Source: Catalinimonas alkaloidigena
GTDB lineage: Bacteria > Bacteroidota > Bacteroidia > Cytophagales > Cyclobacteriaceae
Direction of reading: 5' to 3'
Length of the DNA: 64,000 nt
Assembly (NCBI RefSeq): GCF_029504655.1
Contig: NZ_JAQFIL010000001.1
Location: 2,981,001 to 3,045,000 of the forward strand
Shown: in pieces, positions 45,055 through 53,407 of the stretch
Layout: every line of letters begins with the position of its first letter
How positions within the stretch are numbered: the first letter of the stretch is position 1
Position numbers and translations under genes: made by a program
Notes under the pieces: model-generated
Told to the model about the DNA's origin: nothing
The model's database searches: none
The model's input: the letters and a program-made list of their open reading frames with translations, nothing else

Positions 45055-45712
45055 TGAAGAATACAATAATGCTGAAGATATAGGTGATAATCATATTTCT
45101 ACCTCTACTGACACCCCACTCAGGCCCGATGCATTTGACAGAGATGATAATCTGAAGATTGAGTTAATTGCCAAGCATTTTCGCGAGATCATGCATATCC
45201 TTGGACTTGACCTCAACGATGATAGCTTAAAAGGGACACCTCAAAGAGTTGCCAAAATGTATGTAGAGGAAATCTTTAGCGGTATCAAACCTGAAAATAA
45301 GCCAATAGCCACACTTTTTGAGAATAAGTATCAGTACAATGAGATGTTGGTTGAGAAGGACATAACCTTCTTTTCAAGTTGTGAGCACCATTTTGTACCC
45401 ATTACTGGTAAAGCACATGTGGCTTATATTTCCAATGGATACGTCATTGGTTTGTCAAAGATCAACAGAATAGTTCAGTATTACGCCAAACGGCCTCAGG
45501 TACAGGAGCGCATGACCGTACAGATCGCTCAGGAGCTAAAAGAAACCTTACAGACTGAAGATGTGGCAATTGTTGTAGATGCAGCCCATATGTGTGTGTC
45601 CTCAAGAGGAGTGCAGGATGTAACCAGCAAAACCATTACTTCCTACTATGGCGGTAAATTTGAAAAAGAGGACAAGAAAAAAGAATTTTTGAATTACTTA
45701 AAGCTTGAATAA
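45017..45712 (+). CDS. folE: GTP cyclohydrolase I
   Basis: A 231-residue enzyme that makes 7,8-dihydroneopterin triphosphate from GTP, the entry to folate, pterin and queuosine cofactors. The zinc ligands Cys122 and His125 (CEHHFVPI) and a late Cys in HMCVSSRG near 191 are visible, with the signature KGTPQRVAKMYVEEIF at about 75-90. An N-terminal extension of about 40 acidic residues precedes the core. Its start overlaps the PTPS/QueD gene by 38 bases. A later Met is too far in, so the long start is kept. Confidence 0.93.
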   Translation: MKLKETLLNTHPDEEYNNAEDIGDNHISTSTDTPLRPDAFDRDDNLKIELIAKHFREIMHILGLDLNDDSLKGTPQRVAKMYVEEIFSGIKPENKPIATLFENKYQYNEMLVEKDITFFSSCEHHFVPITGKAHVAYISNGYVIGLSKINRIVQYYAKRPQVQERMTVQIAQELKETLQTEDVAIVVDAAHMCVSSRGVQDVTSKTITSYYGGKFEKEDKKKEFLNYLKLE

Positions 45713-45713
45713 A

Positions 45714-46433
45714 ATGTCTGACTTTAGTGATAAAAATATATTGATTATCGGTGGGACTTCCGGTATTGGGGCTGCCCTGTTTGAAAGGCTGATGGAGACT
45801 GAAGCAATTATCTTCATGGCTTCACGCAAACCACCTGATGAAAGAGTAAACAAAAAAGTTAAACATATATCCCTGGATGTTTTGTCATTGGGTGATGAAC
45901 TGGATGAAGTACCCGATGAATTACACGGTCTGGTTTACTTACCTGGCACCATCACACTCAAACCTTTCCAGGGTTTGAAAGCTGAAAACTTTCTTCATGA
46001 TTATGAAATCAATGTATTGGGAGCAATTAAGGTAATAGAAAAATGTATCAAGAAACTCAAAGGTGCCGGTGGTTCAAGCATTGTCCTTTTTAGTACCGTT
46101 GCAGCTCAGTTAGGCCTTAATTACCATACTTCAGTCGCTGCTGCTAAAGGCGCTTTGGAAGGTTTTGGACGTTCTTTGGCCGCTGAATTTGCTTCTAAGC
46201 AGGTCAGAGTTAACCTCATTGCTCCTTCCCTCACTGATACCCCTTTAGCCAAGAACCTACTTTCCTCAGAAGACAAAAAAGAAGCTTCGGACCAACGCCA
46301 TCCCATTGGCAGATATGGACAACCGGGTGATATCGCAAATATGGCATTTTACTTACTTTCTGACCAAAGCAGTTGGATTACCGGTCAGGTACTGCACGTG
46401 GATGGTGGCCTATCTACTCTTAAAACACTCTAA
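45714..46433 (+). CDS. SDR-family protein lacking the catalytic Tyr
   Basis: A 239-residue short-chain dehydrogenase/reductase. The ATG at 45714 (2 bases after folE stop) is chosen over a TTG inside folE. The nucleotide loop GGTSGIGAALFE (near 12-23) and the VNLIAPSLTDTPLA block (about 164-177) are normal. The usual YxxxK active site is replaced by VAAAK (Val141, Lys145), although the expected Ser is near 129. It may be an inactive or unusual SDR. Its position after PTPS and folE suggests a role like sepiapterin reductase, which is inference only. A strong terminator follows at 46455. Confidence 0.85.
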   Translation: MSDFSDKNILIIGGTSGIGAALFERLMETEAIIFMASRKPPDERVNKKVKHISLDVLSLGDELDEVPDELHGLVYLPGTITLKPFQGLKAENFLHDYEINVLGAIKVIEKCIKKLKGAGGSSIVLFSTVAAQLGLNYHTSVAAAKGALEGFGRSLAAEFASKQVRVNLIAPSLTDTPLAKNLLSSEDKKEASDQRHPIGRYGQPGDIANMAFYLLSDQSSWITGQVLHVDGGLSTLKTL

Positions 46434-46454
46434 ACAGTAGCATTCGTATATAAG

Positions 46455-46491
46455 AAAAGTTTAACTTTTGAAAATAAGAGTTAAACTTTTT
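46455..46491 (+). terminator. Rho-independent terminator of the pterin operon
   Basis: Perfect 12-bp stem AAAAGTTTAACT / AGTTAAACTTTT (46455-46466 and 46479-46490) with a 12-base loop. The right arm ends in TTTT and one more T follows. It starts 22 bases after the SDR stop. Confidence 0.8.
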
Positions 46492-46572
46492 GTATTACCG
46501 CATAGTTATTAAAACAGATACTATCAGTGCCTGCCTACGTTATTTTAAATTAATGTTGTATAACGAACGTTT

Positions 46573-46839
46573 ATGATGAGGACCCCACCCGAAGCATACT
46601 TGATTTTCAAAGAGGAGCTCAAGAAAGCTGAGATAGAGAAAGCGAAGCTTAAGGATAATTATGAGAGAACATTGAGCGAAATGAAAGATGAACTCAGTTT
46701 CCTCAAGGAACAAATCAGTTCTCAGCAAGATATGATGAAAACAACAGTTGAATACGCCACCAGATTGGAAAATGAACTCTCTAAACTGAAAAACCAGATA
46801 AGCAATGACCGTTTGAATAGTAACAAAAGCTTTCATTAA
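46573..46839 (+). CDS. Small coiled-coil protein
   Basis: An 88-residue, highly charged protein that is almost all one long helix (residues 8-75), with heptad-like leucines and many Lys and Glu. A second ATG at 46576 is possible. No family is recognised. It could be a small partner of the gene after it, 40 bases downstream. The frame is clean, but short coiled-coil reading frames can be chance, so confidence is moderate. Confidence 0.55.
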   Translation: MMRTPPEAYLIFKEELKKAEIEKAKLKDNYERTLSEMKDELSFLKEQISSQQDMMKTTVEYATRLENELSKLKNQISNDRLNSNKSFH

Positions 46840-46878
46840 ACAGAAGTTAAGTCGTACTTACCCAGACAAAGTTTAATC

Positions 46879-47325
46879 ATGAATAATATTGCTGATAATC
46901 AACATACAAAATATCAATTTGAAGATTACGCTACTTCAAGATTTGCGCAGGTATCATTTCTTAAGGATAAAAAAATCGTTTTATGTACATTAAAATCCGA
47001 TTATGTACCTATAAAACACTTTAAAGATACTTTCAGTAAAATCAGTGAGCTCGTTGATCAGGGTTTTAATCAAAAGTTTATTTTTGACAAAAGGTCTCTT
47101 AAAGCCTTTCATCAACCTTCCATGGAATGGTATTTTGTGGTTTGGAAGAAAGTAATGTTTGAAAAAGGACTCAAAATTCACCGCAAAATTCTTCCGCCTG
47201 AACCATGGTTCAAAAAATCAGTTGAAATAGCAAAACTACAGATCAATCGTGAACATGAGGATTTAATCGTTGACCTACTGGATATTAAGTATTGTAATAC
47301 AATAGAAGAGGCAGTGGAAAATTAA
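46879..47325 (+). CDS. STAS/SpoIIAA-like hypothetical protein
   Basis: A 148-residue protein with an alternating beta-alpha pattern like the SpoIIAA/STAS fold: strands near KKIVLCTLK (about 35-43), helix KHFKDTFSKISELVDQG (51-67), strand KFIFDKRSLKAF (71-82), and a long C-terminal helical part. The phosphorylatable Ser of true anti-sigma antagonists is not evident. Similar proteins are common in Bacteroidota with no assigned role. Its stop overlaps the flavin reductase start by one base, so the two are coupled. Confidence 0.6.
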   Translation: MNNIADNQHTKYQFEDYATSRFAQVSFLKDKKIVLCTLKSDYVPIKHFKDTFSKISELVDQGFNQKFIFDKRSLKAFHQPSMEWYFVVWKKVMFEKGLKIHRKILPPEPWFKKSVEIAKLQINREHEDLIVDLLDIKYCNTIEEAVEN

Positions 47326-47951
47326 TGGTATATATTAACAGTAATGATATTGCGAAGTACGACAAACGATTTCGTACCAATTTGATTAACGCTTTGACCG
47401 GATTTAAGAGTGTATCTCTGCTGGGTACCATCAATGCTGAAGGGATAAGCAATCTTGCCATTTTTAGTCAAATCATTCATGTGGGAGCTAATCCACCTCT
47501 GATCGGCATACTTTTTCGCCCACATACAGTAGAGCGACATACCCTCGAAAATATTTTAAGCAATAAAGAATTTACCATTAATCATATCCCTGCATCCCAC
47601 ACTAAAAATGCGCATCATACCAGTGCCCGCTGGGATAAGTCCGAATTTGAGGCTTGCGGTTTTACACCTGAGTACACAGAAATGTTCAAAGCACCCTACG
47701 TTAAGGAGTCCAACATCAGACTGGGTTGCTCATTTGTTGAGAGGCAAGACATACAGGCTAACGATACAGTCTTTATCATCGGAGAAATCAAAGAAATATG
47801 CCTGGTGGATAGCGTGTTACAGGATGATGGTTTTGTAGATCTGGAAACAGCCGGTTCTATCACCTGCTCCGGCCTGGACAGTTATCATACAACCAACAAA
47901 ATTGCTCGCTATACTTATGCCAAGCCTGACAAAGAACCAGAGGAACTATAA
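47325..47951 (+). CDS. Flavin reductase-family (FMN-binding) protein
   Basis: A 208-residue protein of the flavin reductase / FMN-binding split-barrel family. LIGILFRPHTVERHTLENIL (about 65-84) and KEFTINHIPAS (about 87-97) are the family core, which binds FMN and passes electrons or hydride to a partner or substrate. The one-base overlap with the upstream STAS-like gene and 9-base gap to the next gene suggest an operon. No partner monooxygenase is beside it, so the acceptor is unknown. Confidence 0.85.
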   Translation: MVYINSNDIAKYDKRFRTNLINALTGFKSVSLLGTINAEGISNLAIFSQIIHVGANPPLIGILFRPHTVERHTLENILSNKEFTINHIPASHTKNAHHTSARWDKSEFEACGFTPEYTEMFKAPYVKESNIRLGCSFVERQDIQANDTVFIIGEIKEICLVDSVLQDDGFVDLETAGSITCSGLDSYHTTNKIARYTYAKPDKEPEEL

Positions 47952-47960
47952 TTTTTTAAT

Positions 47961-48983
47961 ATGCCTCAACTTATTGAATTTACATCTGACGGGCTCTACT
48001 GTCCACAGGGTGATTTTTTTATAGACCCCTGGAAACCCGTTAAAAATGCGATCATTACACATGCACACGCTGACCATGCCAGATGGGGACATCAACACTA
48101 TCTTGCGCATGGAGACTCTGCTACAATATTAAAATATAGGCTAGGTACAGATATTAAGCTTGAAACATTGACTTACCATCAGTCAATCCAGATCAATGGC
48201 GTAAAGCTTAGCCTTCATCCTGCCGGCCATATTTATGGCTCAGCCCAGGTCAGGCTGGAATATAAAGGTGAAATCTGGGTGGTTTCAGGGGATTATAAAC
48301 TTGAAAATGATGGATTCTCACCTGCATTTGAGGCCGTCAAATGTCATAATTTTATCACAGAATCTACATTTGGACTTCCTATCTACCGCTGGAAACCACA
48401 GCAGGAAGTTGCTGATGAAATTAATCAGTGGTGGCAGGCTAATCAACTTGATGGAAAATCGTCCGTAATCGGGGCATATTCTTTAGGTAAAGCACAGCGT
48501 ATTCTTCAAAGCGTTGATCAGAGCATCGGTCCAATACTACTCCATGGTGCAGTATTTAATACCAATGAGGCATTGATCAAAGGAGGTGCTAAACTTTCAC
48601 ACCATCCTAAACTTAACGCGAATACCAATAAAGAAACCATTTCTAAAGCATTGGTCATCGCTCCACCTTCTGCACTTAACAGTAGCTGGGTCAGGAAGTT
48701 AAAGCCATTTTCCACAGGCATTGCTTCTGGCTGGATGCTCATTCGTGGAATGAAAAGACGAAGAGCGGCAGACCGTGGGTTTGTAGTTTCTGACCATGCC
48801 GACTGGCTTGATTTAAACCAGGCCGTAGAAGCTACTGGTGCAGAAAATGTTTATGTGACGCATGGCTATACCTCCACTTTCGCTCGCTGGCTGAGAGAAA
48901 AAGGGATCAATGCACACGAAGTTGAAACCCTGTATGAAGGAGAAATGGCTGAGATGAATGAAAGAGAAAATAGTATAGAATAA
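47961..48983 (+). CDS. Ligase-associated DNA exonuclease (metallo-beta-lactamase fold)
   Basis: A 340-residue metallo-beta-lactamase/beta-CASP protein of the group described beside ATP-dependent DNA ligases. The metal motif THAHADHARWGHQ lies near residues 33-45, with further ligands His near 72 and in VVSDHADWLDL near 276. WKPVKNAIITHAHADH and the later SWVRKLKP block are typical. It is a predicted DNA end-processing enzyme. The usual ligase and helicase partners are not in the window. Confidence 0.85.
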   Translation: MPQLIEFTSDGLYCPQGDFFIDPWKPVKNAIITHAHADHARWGHQHYLAHGDSATILKYRLGTDIKLETLTYHQSIQINGVKLSLHPAGHIYGSAQVRLEYKGEIWVVSGDYKLENDGFSPAFEAVKCHNFITESTFGLPIYRWKPQQEVADEINQWWQANQLDGKSSVIGAYSLGKAQRILQSVDQSIGPILLHGAVFNTNEALIKGGAKLSHHPKLNANTNKETISKALVIAPPSALNSSWVRKLKPFSTGIASGWMLIRGMKRRRAADRGFVVSDHADWLDLNQAVEATGAENVYVTHGYTSTFARWLREKGINAHEVETLYEGEMAEMNERENSIE

Positions 48984-48990
48984 AAATCAG

Positions 48991-49137
48991 CTAGCTTTTA
49001 AGCTTTCTTTTAATAAGAAAATATGCACCGTCTAAAAGTGCACCCAGAATATAACTTCTTACAGAACGCTGTTGCATCACTTTTAGAACAAGATAACTTA
49101 TACCTATTCCTACCAATAATCTTATTAATCCATTCAT
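48991..49137 (-). CDS. Candidate 48-residue membrane microprotein
   Basis: A minus-strand frame of 48 codons from ATG 49137 to TAG 48991. It encodes MNGLIRLLVGIGISYLVLKV (residues 1-20, a clear membrane helix with an amphipathic start), then a basic linker with QQRSVRS and a second hydrophobic patch (29-42), ending KRKLKS. The inside-positive charge pattern and a second ATG at 49133 fit a small membrane protein. It is convergent with the exonuclease gene, 8 bases apart. No family was recognised. Confidence 0.45.
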   Translation of the reverse strand: MNGLIRLLVGIGISYLVLKVMQQRSVRSYILGALLDGAYFLIKRKLKS

Positions 49138-49260
49138 ATTTTAAAAATCTTTATTGTTCAAACCCTAAAAAATACTAATTGTTAGAAAGTGATTAAATAA
49201 ATAGCTTATTCTTTATTAAAGCCTCAATATAAATAAGCTGGAAGAAATCTAAAAATCATT

Positions 49261-49289
49261 TTTAAAAAGGTCGGGTTATCCTATATTTG
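49261..49289 (+). promoter_or_regulatory. Bacteroidota-type promoter of hppA
   Basis: TATATTTG at 49282-49289 matches the -7 element. TTTA at 49261-49264 sits 17 bases upstream in place of TTTG and is imperfect. The predicted start leaves an untranslated leader of about 40 bases before the hppA ATG. Confidence 0.55.
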
Positions 49290-49338
49290 CACCGCTATTC
49301 GTTAAAAGTCAATATTGAACTTAAATTAATTCATATTT

Positions 49339-51549
49339 ATGCATAGCATTGTATACGTTGTTCCGGCTTTAGGAATTCTGGCTTTGGTTTACACCGCTGT
49401 TCGTTCAGCATGGATAAAGCGACAAGATGCCGGTGATCAAACAATGAAGGAGTTAGCTGAATATATTGCCAATGGTGCTATGGCATTTCTAAAAGCAGAG
49501 TGGAAAGTCCTCACTTACTTTGCTATTATTGCTTCCATTGTTTTAGCATGGTCAGGTACTTTGGTGGAGACCTCAAGCCCGGTCATTGCCATTTCTTTTG
49601 TAATCGGAGCCTTCCTCTCAGCCCTGGCTGGTTACATTGGAATGAACATAGCCACAAAAGCTAACGTACGTACCGCCCAGGCTGCCCGTACAAGCCTTTC
49701 TAAAGCATTGAGTGTTTCTTTTGCCGGGGGTACCGTCATGGGACTGGGTGTTGCCGGTCTGGCTGTTCTTGGTTTGGGAGGCTTATTTATTTTCTTTTTT
49801 CAGATGTATGTGGTTAGCACCGGTGCCTCTGTCAATGGAATAGAAATGGAAAAAGCGCTTGAAGTTCTTGCCGGGTTCTCATTAGGGGCAGAAAGTATAG
49901 CACTCTTTGCGCGTGTAGGTGGAGGAATTTATACCAAAGCAGCAGATGTTGGTGCTGACTTGGTAGGTAAAGTAGAAGCCGGTATACCGGAAGATGATGT
50001 CCGTAATCCTGCAACTGTTGCGGATAATGTTGGTGATAATGTAGGTGATGTGGCAGGTATGGGCGCTGACCTTTTTGGTTCTTATGTAGCCACCATTCTT
50101 GCGACAATGGTTTTGGGAAGAGAGATAGTATCTGATGACAACTTTGGTGGTATTGCCCCGGTCATACTCCCCATGTTGATTGCTGGTGTAGGATTAGTTT
50201 TTTCTATTGTAGGAACTTTGTTTGTAAGAGTGAAAAATGAAACAGACAGTGTTCAACGTGCATTAAACCTGGGCAACTGGTCTTCCATTATATTAACCGT
50301 TATAGCCTCGTATTTTATCGTGGATGCTTTGCTTCCTGAAAGTATGGAAATCCGTGGTTTTAGCTTTTCATCTTCGGATGTGTTCATGGCTATTTTTGTA
50401 GGCCTGGTCGTTGGTGCGTTGATGAGTATCATTACCGAATACTATACTGCCATGGGACGACGTCCGGTAAATTCTATCGTCAATCAATCTTCTACTGGTC
50501 ATGCGACTAATATCATCGGTGGTCTTGCAGTTGGCATGGAATCTACGGTGATGCCGATATTTGTACTAGCCGGAGGTATTATTGCTTCTTACAGCTTTGC
50601 TGGTTTATATGGCGTAGCCATTGCAGCGGCCGGTATGATGGCAACAACGGCTATGCAATTAGCGATTGATGCTTTTGGTCCTATCGCTGATAATGCCGGA
50701 GGAATTGCTGAAATGAGCGGACTTCCTGAAGAAGTCAGGGGACGTACCGATAATCTGGATGCAGTAGGAAATACAACCGCTGCGACCGGTAAAGGATTTG
50801 CTATCGCTTCCGCTGCCTTGACAGCATTGGCACTCTTTGCTGCCTTTGTGGGAGTCGCCGGTATTGACAGTATTGATCTTTATAAAGCTCCTGTTCTTGG
50901 CGCTCTGTTCGTTGGTGCTATGATCCCCTTTATCTTTTCATCGCTAGCCATTGCCGCTGTAGGTAAGGCCGCAATGGACATGGTACAGGAAGTGAGAAGA
51001 CAGTTTCGTGAGATTCCCGGAATTATGGAATATAAAGCGACCCCCGAGTACGAAAAATGCGTGGAGATTTCTACGCGTGCTTCTATACGTGAAATGATCG
51101 CTCCCGGAGCTATTGCGCTGCTTTCACCCATTATTGTAGGATTTGGGCTCAAAGGCGTTTTTGCTGACACCTCATCAGCTGAAATCCTGGGAGGAATGTT
51201 AGCAGGTATAACTGTTTCAGGAGTGCTAATGGGAATGTTTCAGAATAACGCTGGTGGCGCCTGGGATAATGCCAAAAAATCGTTTGAAAAGGGAGTAGAA
51301 ATTGATGGCAAAATGGAATACAAAGGTTCTGAAGCGCACAAAGCATCAGTTACCGGAGATACAGTAGGAGATCCTTTTAAAGATACCTCTGGTCCTTCCA
51401 TGAATATTCTAATCAAGTTAACGTCAATAGTGGCTTTGATTATTGCCCCCCATATTTCCGTAAATGAAACCGTACATATGGGTGATCAATTACCGGATGA
51501 ACCTGTTAAAGAAATTATCTTAACTGCAGAAGAGGTTGAAGCTGAATAG
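49339..51549 (+). CDS. hppA: Membrane-bound pyrophosphatase (ion-pumping)
   Basis: A 736-residue membrane protein with about 16 helices that couples pyrophosphate hydrolysis to H+ or Na+ export. The PPi-binding motif [11 protein letters not shown] is at about 202-212. The AATGKG segment near 481-486, with Ala at the position that is Lys in K+-independent pumps, points to the K+-dependent class. Na+ or H+ as pumped ion cannot be settled. Length is in the usual 650-800 range. It has its own promoter and a terminator that overlaps the stop codon. Confidence 0.94.
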   Translation: MHSIVYVVPALGILALVYTAVRSAWIKRQDAGDQTMKELAEYIANGAMAFLKAEWKVLTYFAIIASIVLAWSGTLVETSSPVIAISFVIGAFLSALAGYIGMNIATKANVRTAQAARTSLSKALSVSFAGGTVMGLGVAGLAVLGLGGLFIFFFQMYVVSTGASVNGIEMEKALEVLAGFSLGAESIALFARVGGGIYTKAADVGADLVGKVEAGIPEDDVRNPATVADNVGDNVGDVAGMGADLFGSYVATILATMVLGREIVSDDNFGGIAPVILPMLIAGVGLVFSIVGTLFVRVKNETDSVQRALNLGNWSSIILTVIASYFIVDALLPESMEIRGFSFSSSDVFMAIFVGLVVGALMSIITEYYTAMGRRPVNSIVNQSSTGHATNIIGGLAVGMESTVMPIFVLAGGIIASYSFAGLYGVAIAAAGMMATTAMQLAIDAFGPIADNAGGIAEMSGLPEEVRGRTDNLDAVGNTTAATGKGFAIASAALTALALFAAFVGVAGIDSIDLYKAPVLGALFVGAMIPFIFSSLAIAAVGKAAMDMVQEVRRQFREIPGIMEYKATPEYEKCVEISTRASIREMIAPGAIALLSPIIVGFGLKGVFADTSSAEILGGMLAGITVSGVLMGMFQNNAGGAWDNAKKSFEKGVEIDGKMEYKGSEAHKASVTGDTVGDPFKDTSGPSMNILIKLTSIVALIIAPHISVNETVHMGDQLPDEPVKEIILTAEEVEAE

Positions 51550-51564
51550 CTTCAACCTTTTTTT
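51534..51564 (+). terminator. Terminator overlapping the hppA stop
   Basis: Perfect 10-bp stem GGTTGAAGCT / AGCTTCAACC (51534-51543 and 51548-51557), 4-base loop, then a T run to 51564. The last codons and stop of hppA (51547-51549) lie in the hairpin. Confidence 0.85.
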
Positions 51565-52612
51565 AAGATTTTTCAGCTAAATTCCAGATTTTTTCAGCTT
51601 TTCTTCCAATCAGCCAGAATGAAGCCCCAAGGATAATAAAGAAGATAACCTTGTGAAGGCTATCCCAGAAATACTCAAAATAACGGGTGTAAATATCAAT
51701 CAACAAGAATACGATTCCGATATCCCGAGTCATCTTCTTATCGTATTTAAGACCGTATATGATTGCTCCTAATGCCATCAAGGCTAAGGCTATCGCCCAA
51801 AAAATAAATTTCAATTGGGAAACTTCTCTCCATGCTGACAGATCCACGTAGTTTCCGAATATTGAAAGTAACCACAAAGACGAAAAAAATGACACCAGGC
51901 CAACCATGTAAGTGCTCTTTAAGAACTGCTCAGGCCAGTTCAAGTACCTGAAGATTCGGTATAAGCCAAGAAGGATGATGCCAAAAAATATGAAACGCAT
52001 GGGATAGTTCATGCCAATAAAAAGATCATCTCCGCCTGACCAATAGGTAGTGGCCGTTCCAAACCAAAGCGCAAAAGCAGCAATGGCCAGATACCAGTTG
52101 ACACCTGATTTTAGGTATACTCCCACAAAGCCGTAAATCAGTGCAGCCAACAAAATTAATACTGGATAATAACCATCATACATTCCCAGGCTGAATCCTA
52201 TATAGGTGATCGCAAATGCTGAAATAATTGCTCCAAAAAGGAAAAGTGACTCATTACTAAAAACCTTCTGAGGGTAAGCTTCTCTTCTTTTTACAGCCAG
52301 GTAATACAGAAAAGCAGCGAGTACGAAAAAAAGCAGGCTTTTGATCCCATCATGAACATCAAAGACCAGGTTAACTATTCTTTCCAGCCAGTCATCAGTG
52401 ATCATCAAAGTAGTAGCTAATATGATACACATTACCGCGAAGAAAAAGGCAAGAAATGAAAGGTTCTTCCAATCAAAACTTCCAGATGAGGATTCAGACA
52501 AGGCTTCACTTTTGATCAGTTCTTCCACTTTATCGGGGCTTAGCCTTCCTTCATCTTTCCATTTTAGTAGTAGTCTTTTAAATTTTTCTTTTTCTGCTAC
52601 ATTTAAATCCAT
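51563..52612 (-). CDS. DUF2157-like multi-helix membrane protein
   Basis: A 349-residue integral membrane protein. I take the ATG at 52612 rather than a TTG two codons earlier. A soluble N-terminal region of about 45 residues (KFKRLLLKWKDEGRLSPDKV) is followed by about ten hydrophobic helices. The N-terminal plus multi-helix layout is like DUF2157/DUF4401 proteins, whose function is unknown. It is convergent with hppA across a shared terminator, and starts 25 bases from the SDR gene on the same strand. Confidence 0.7.
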   Translation of the reverse strand: MDLNVAEKEKFKRLLLKWKDEGRLSPDKVEELIKSEALSESSSGSFDWKNLSFLAFFFAVMCIILATTLMITDDWLERIVNLVFDVHDGIKSLLFFVLAAFLYYLAVKRREAYPQKVFSNESLFLFGAIISAFAITYIGFSLGMYDGYYPVLILLAALIYGFVGVYLKSGVNWYLAIAAFALWFGTATTYWSGGDDLFIGMNYPMRFIFFGIILLGLYRIFRYLNWPEQFLKSTYMVGLVSFFSSLWLLSIFGNYVDLSAWREVSQLKFIFWAIALALMALGAIIYGLKYDKKMTRDIGIVFLLIDIYTRYFEYFWDSLHKVIFFIILGASFWLIGRKAEKIWNLAEKS

Positions 52613-52636
52613 TGACAATTATTCTTCTATTCAAAA

Positions 52637-53407
52637 TTAGGGTTGAAAGTATTTTCCAATCAATCCAGCCATGAGTCCTGCTGGCAAATGCTTGCTTAAA
52701 AAAGAACCAAGGCGATTTGAAAAGCCAGGGATAATTACCGCTTTCTTATCCATCAGTCCCTGTATGGCGGTCTCTGCTACTTCATCCGCTTCCATTATTG
52801 CGCCCTTGGAATATTTAATTTTGTCAAAACCCGCTCTCTGAAAAAAAGCGGACGCTGTCGGGCCGGGACACAGGCAGGAAACATTAATCTTATCAGGTTT
52901 AAGCTCTTGACGTAAAGCCCGGGAAAAAGTGAATACAAAATTTTTGCTGGCAGCATATACACTAAAATATGGGATAGCCTGGAAAGCCGCCGTACTGGAA
53001 ACATTCATAATATGGGCATAGGGTACTTCTTTAAGCATAGGTAGAAAAAAATGGCACAATTCAACCAAAACTTGCTGATTTAATTGCATCATTTCAACCA
53101 TATGTTCTAATGACATATCCTGAAATTTACCCCATAACCCAAAGCCTGCATTATTGATTAAAATCCGGATTGGCCAGTTGTTTTTTTGACAGTGGGTATA
53201 CAAATGATATGCGGCATCAGGAGATAGCAGATCCGCTGTATAAACCTTAACCACTACTTTGTGTTTACCTTCAATCTCCTTGGCTATTTTTTCAAGTGCT
53301 TCAGTTGACCTGGCTACTAATATCAGATTAAAGCCTTCCTGCGCACATCTACGAGCCAGGGCCTCTCCTATCCCACTGCTTGCCCCTGTAATAAGTGTGT
53401 AGTTCAT
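52637..53407 (-). CDS. SDR-family oxidoreductase
   Basis: A 256-residue short-chain dehydrogenase. The start at 53407 gives MNYTLITGASSGIGEALAR, and its ATG overlaps the menC stop in an ATGA pair, which supports translational coupling. The nucleotide loop is GASSGIGEA (8-16), NNAGFG near 90-95, and the active site Ser plus YAASK near 152-156 are all intact. CPGPTASAFF near 182-191 is the usual C-terminal block. Many such proteins reduce short fatty-acyl or carbonyl compounds, but the substrate is not known. The link to menaquinone is position only. Confidence 0.9.
   Translation of the reverse strand: MNYTLITGASSGIGEALARRCAQEGFNLILVARSTEALEKIAKEIEGKHKVVVKVYTADLLSPDAAYHLYTHCQKNNWPIRILINNAGFGLWGKFQDMSLEHMVEMMQLNQQVLVELCHFFLPMLKEVPYAHIMNVSSTAAFQAIPYFSVYAASKNFVFTFSRALRQELKPDKINVSCLCPGPTASAFFQRAGFDKIKYSKGAIMEADEVAETAIQGLMDKKAVIIPGFSNRLGSFLSKHLPAGLMAGLIGKYFQP

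Noticed and set aside
48991..49137. Hairpin-like repeats such as the AAAGTGCA / TGCATCACTTTT pieces as an RNA element
   Set aside because: They fall inside a clean small reading frame and do not pair well.
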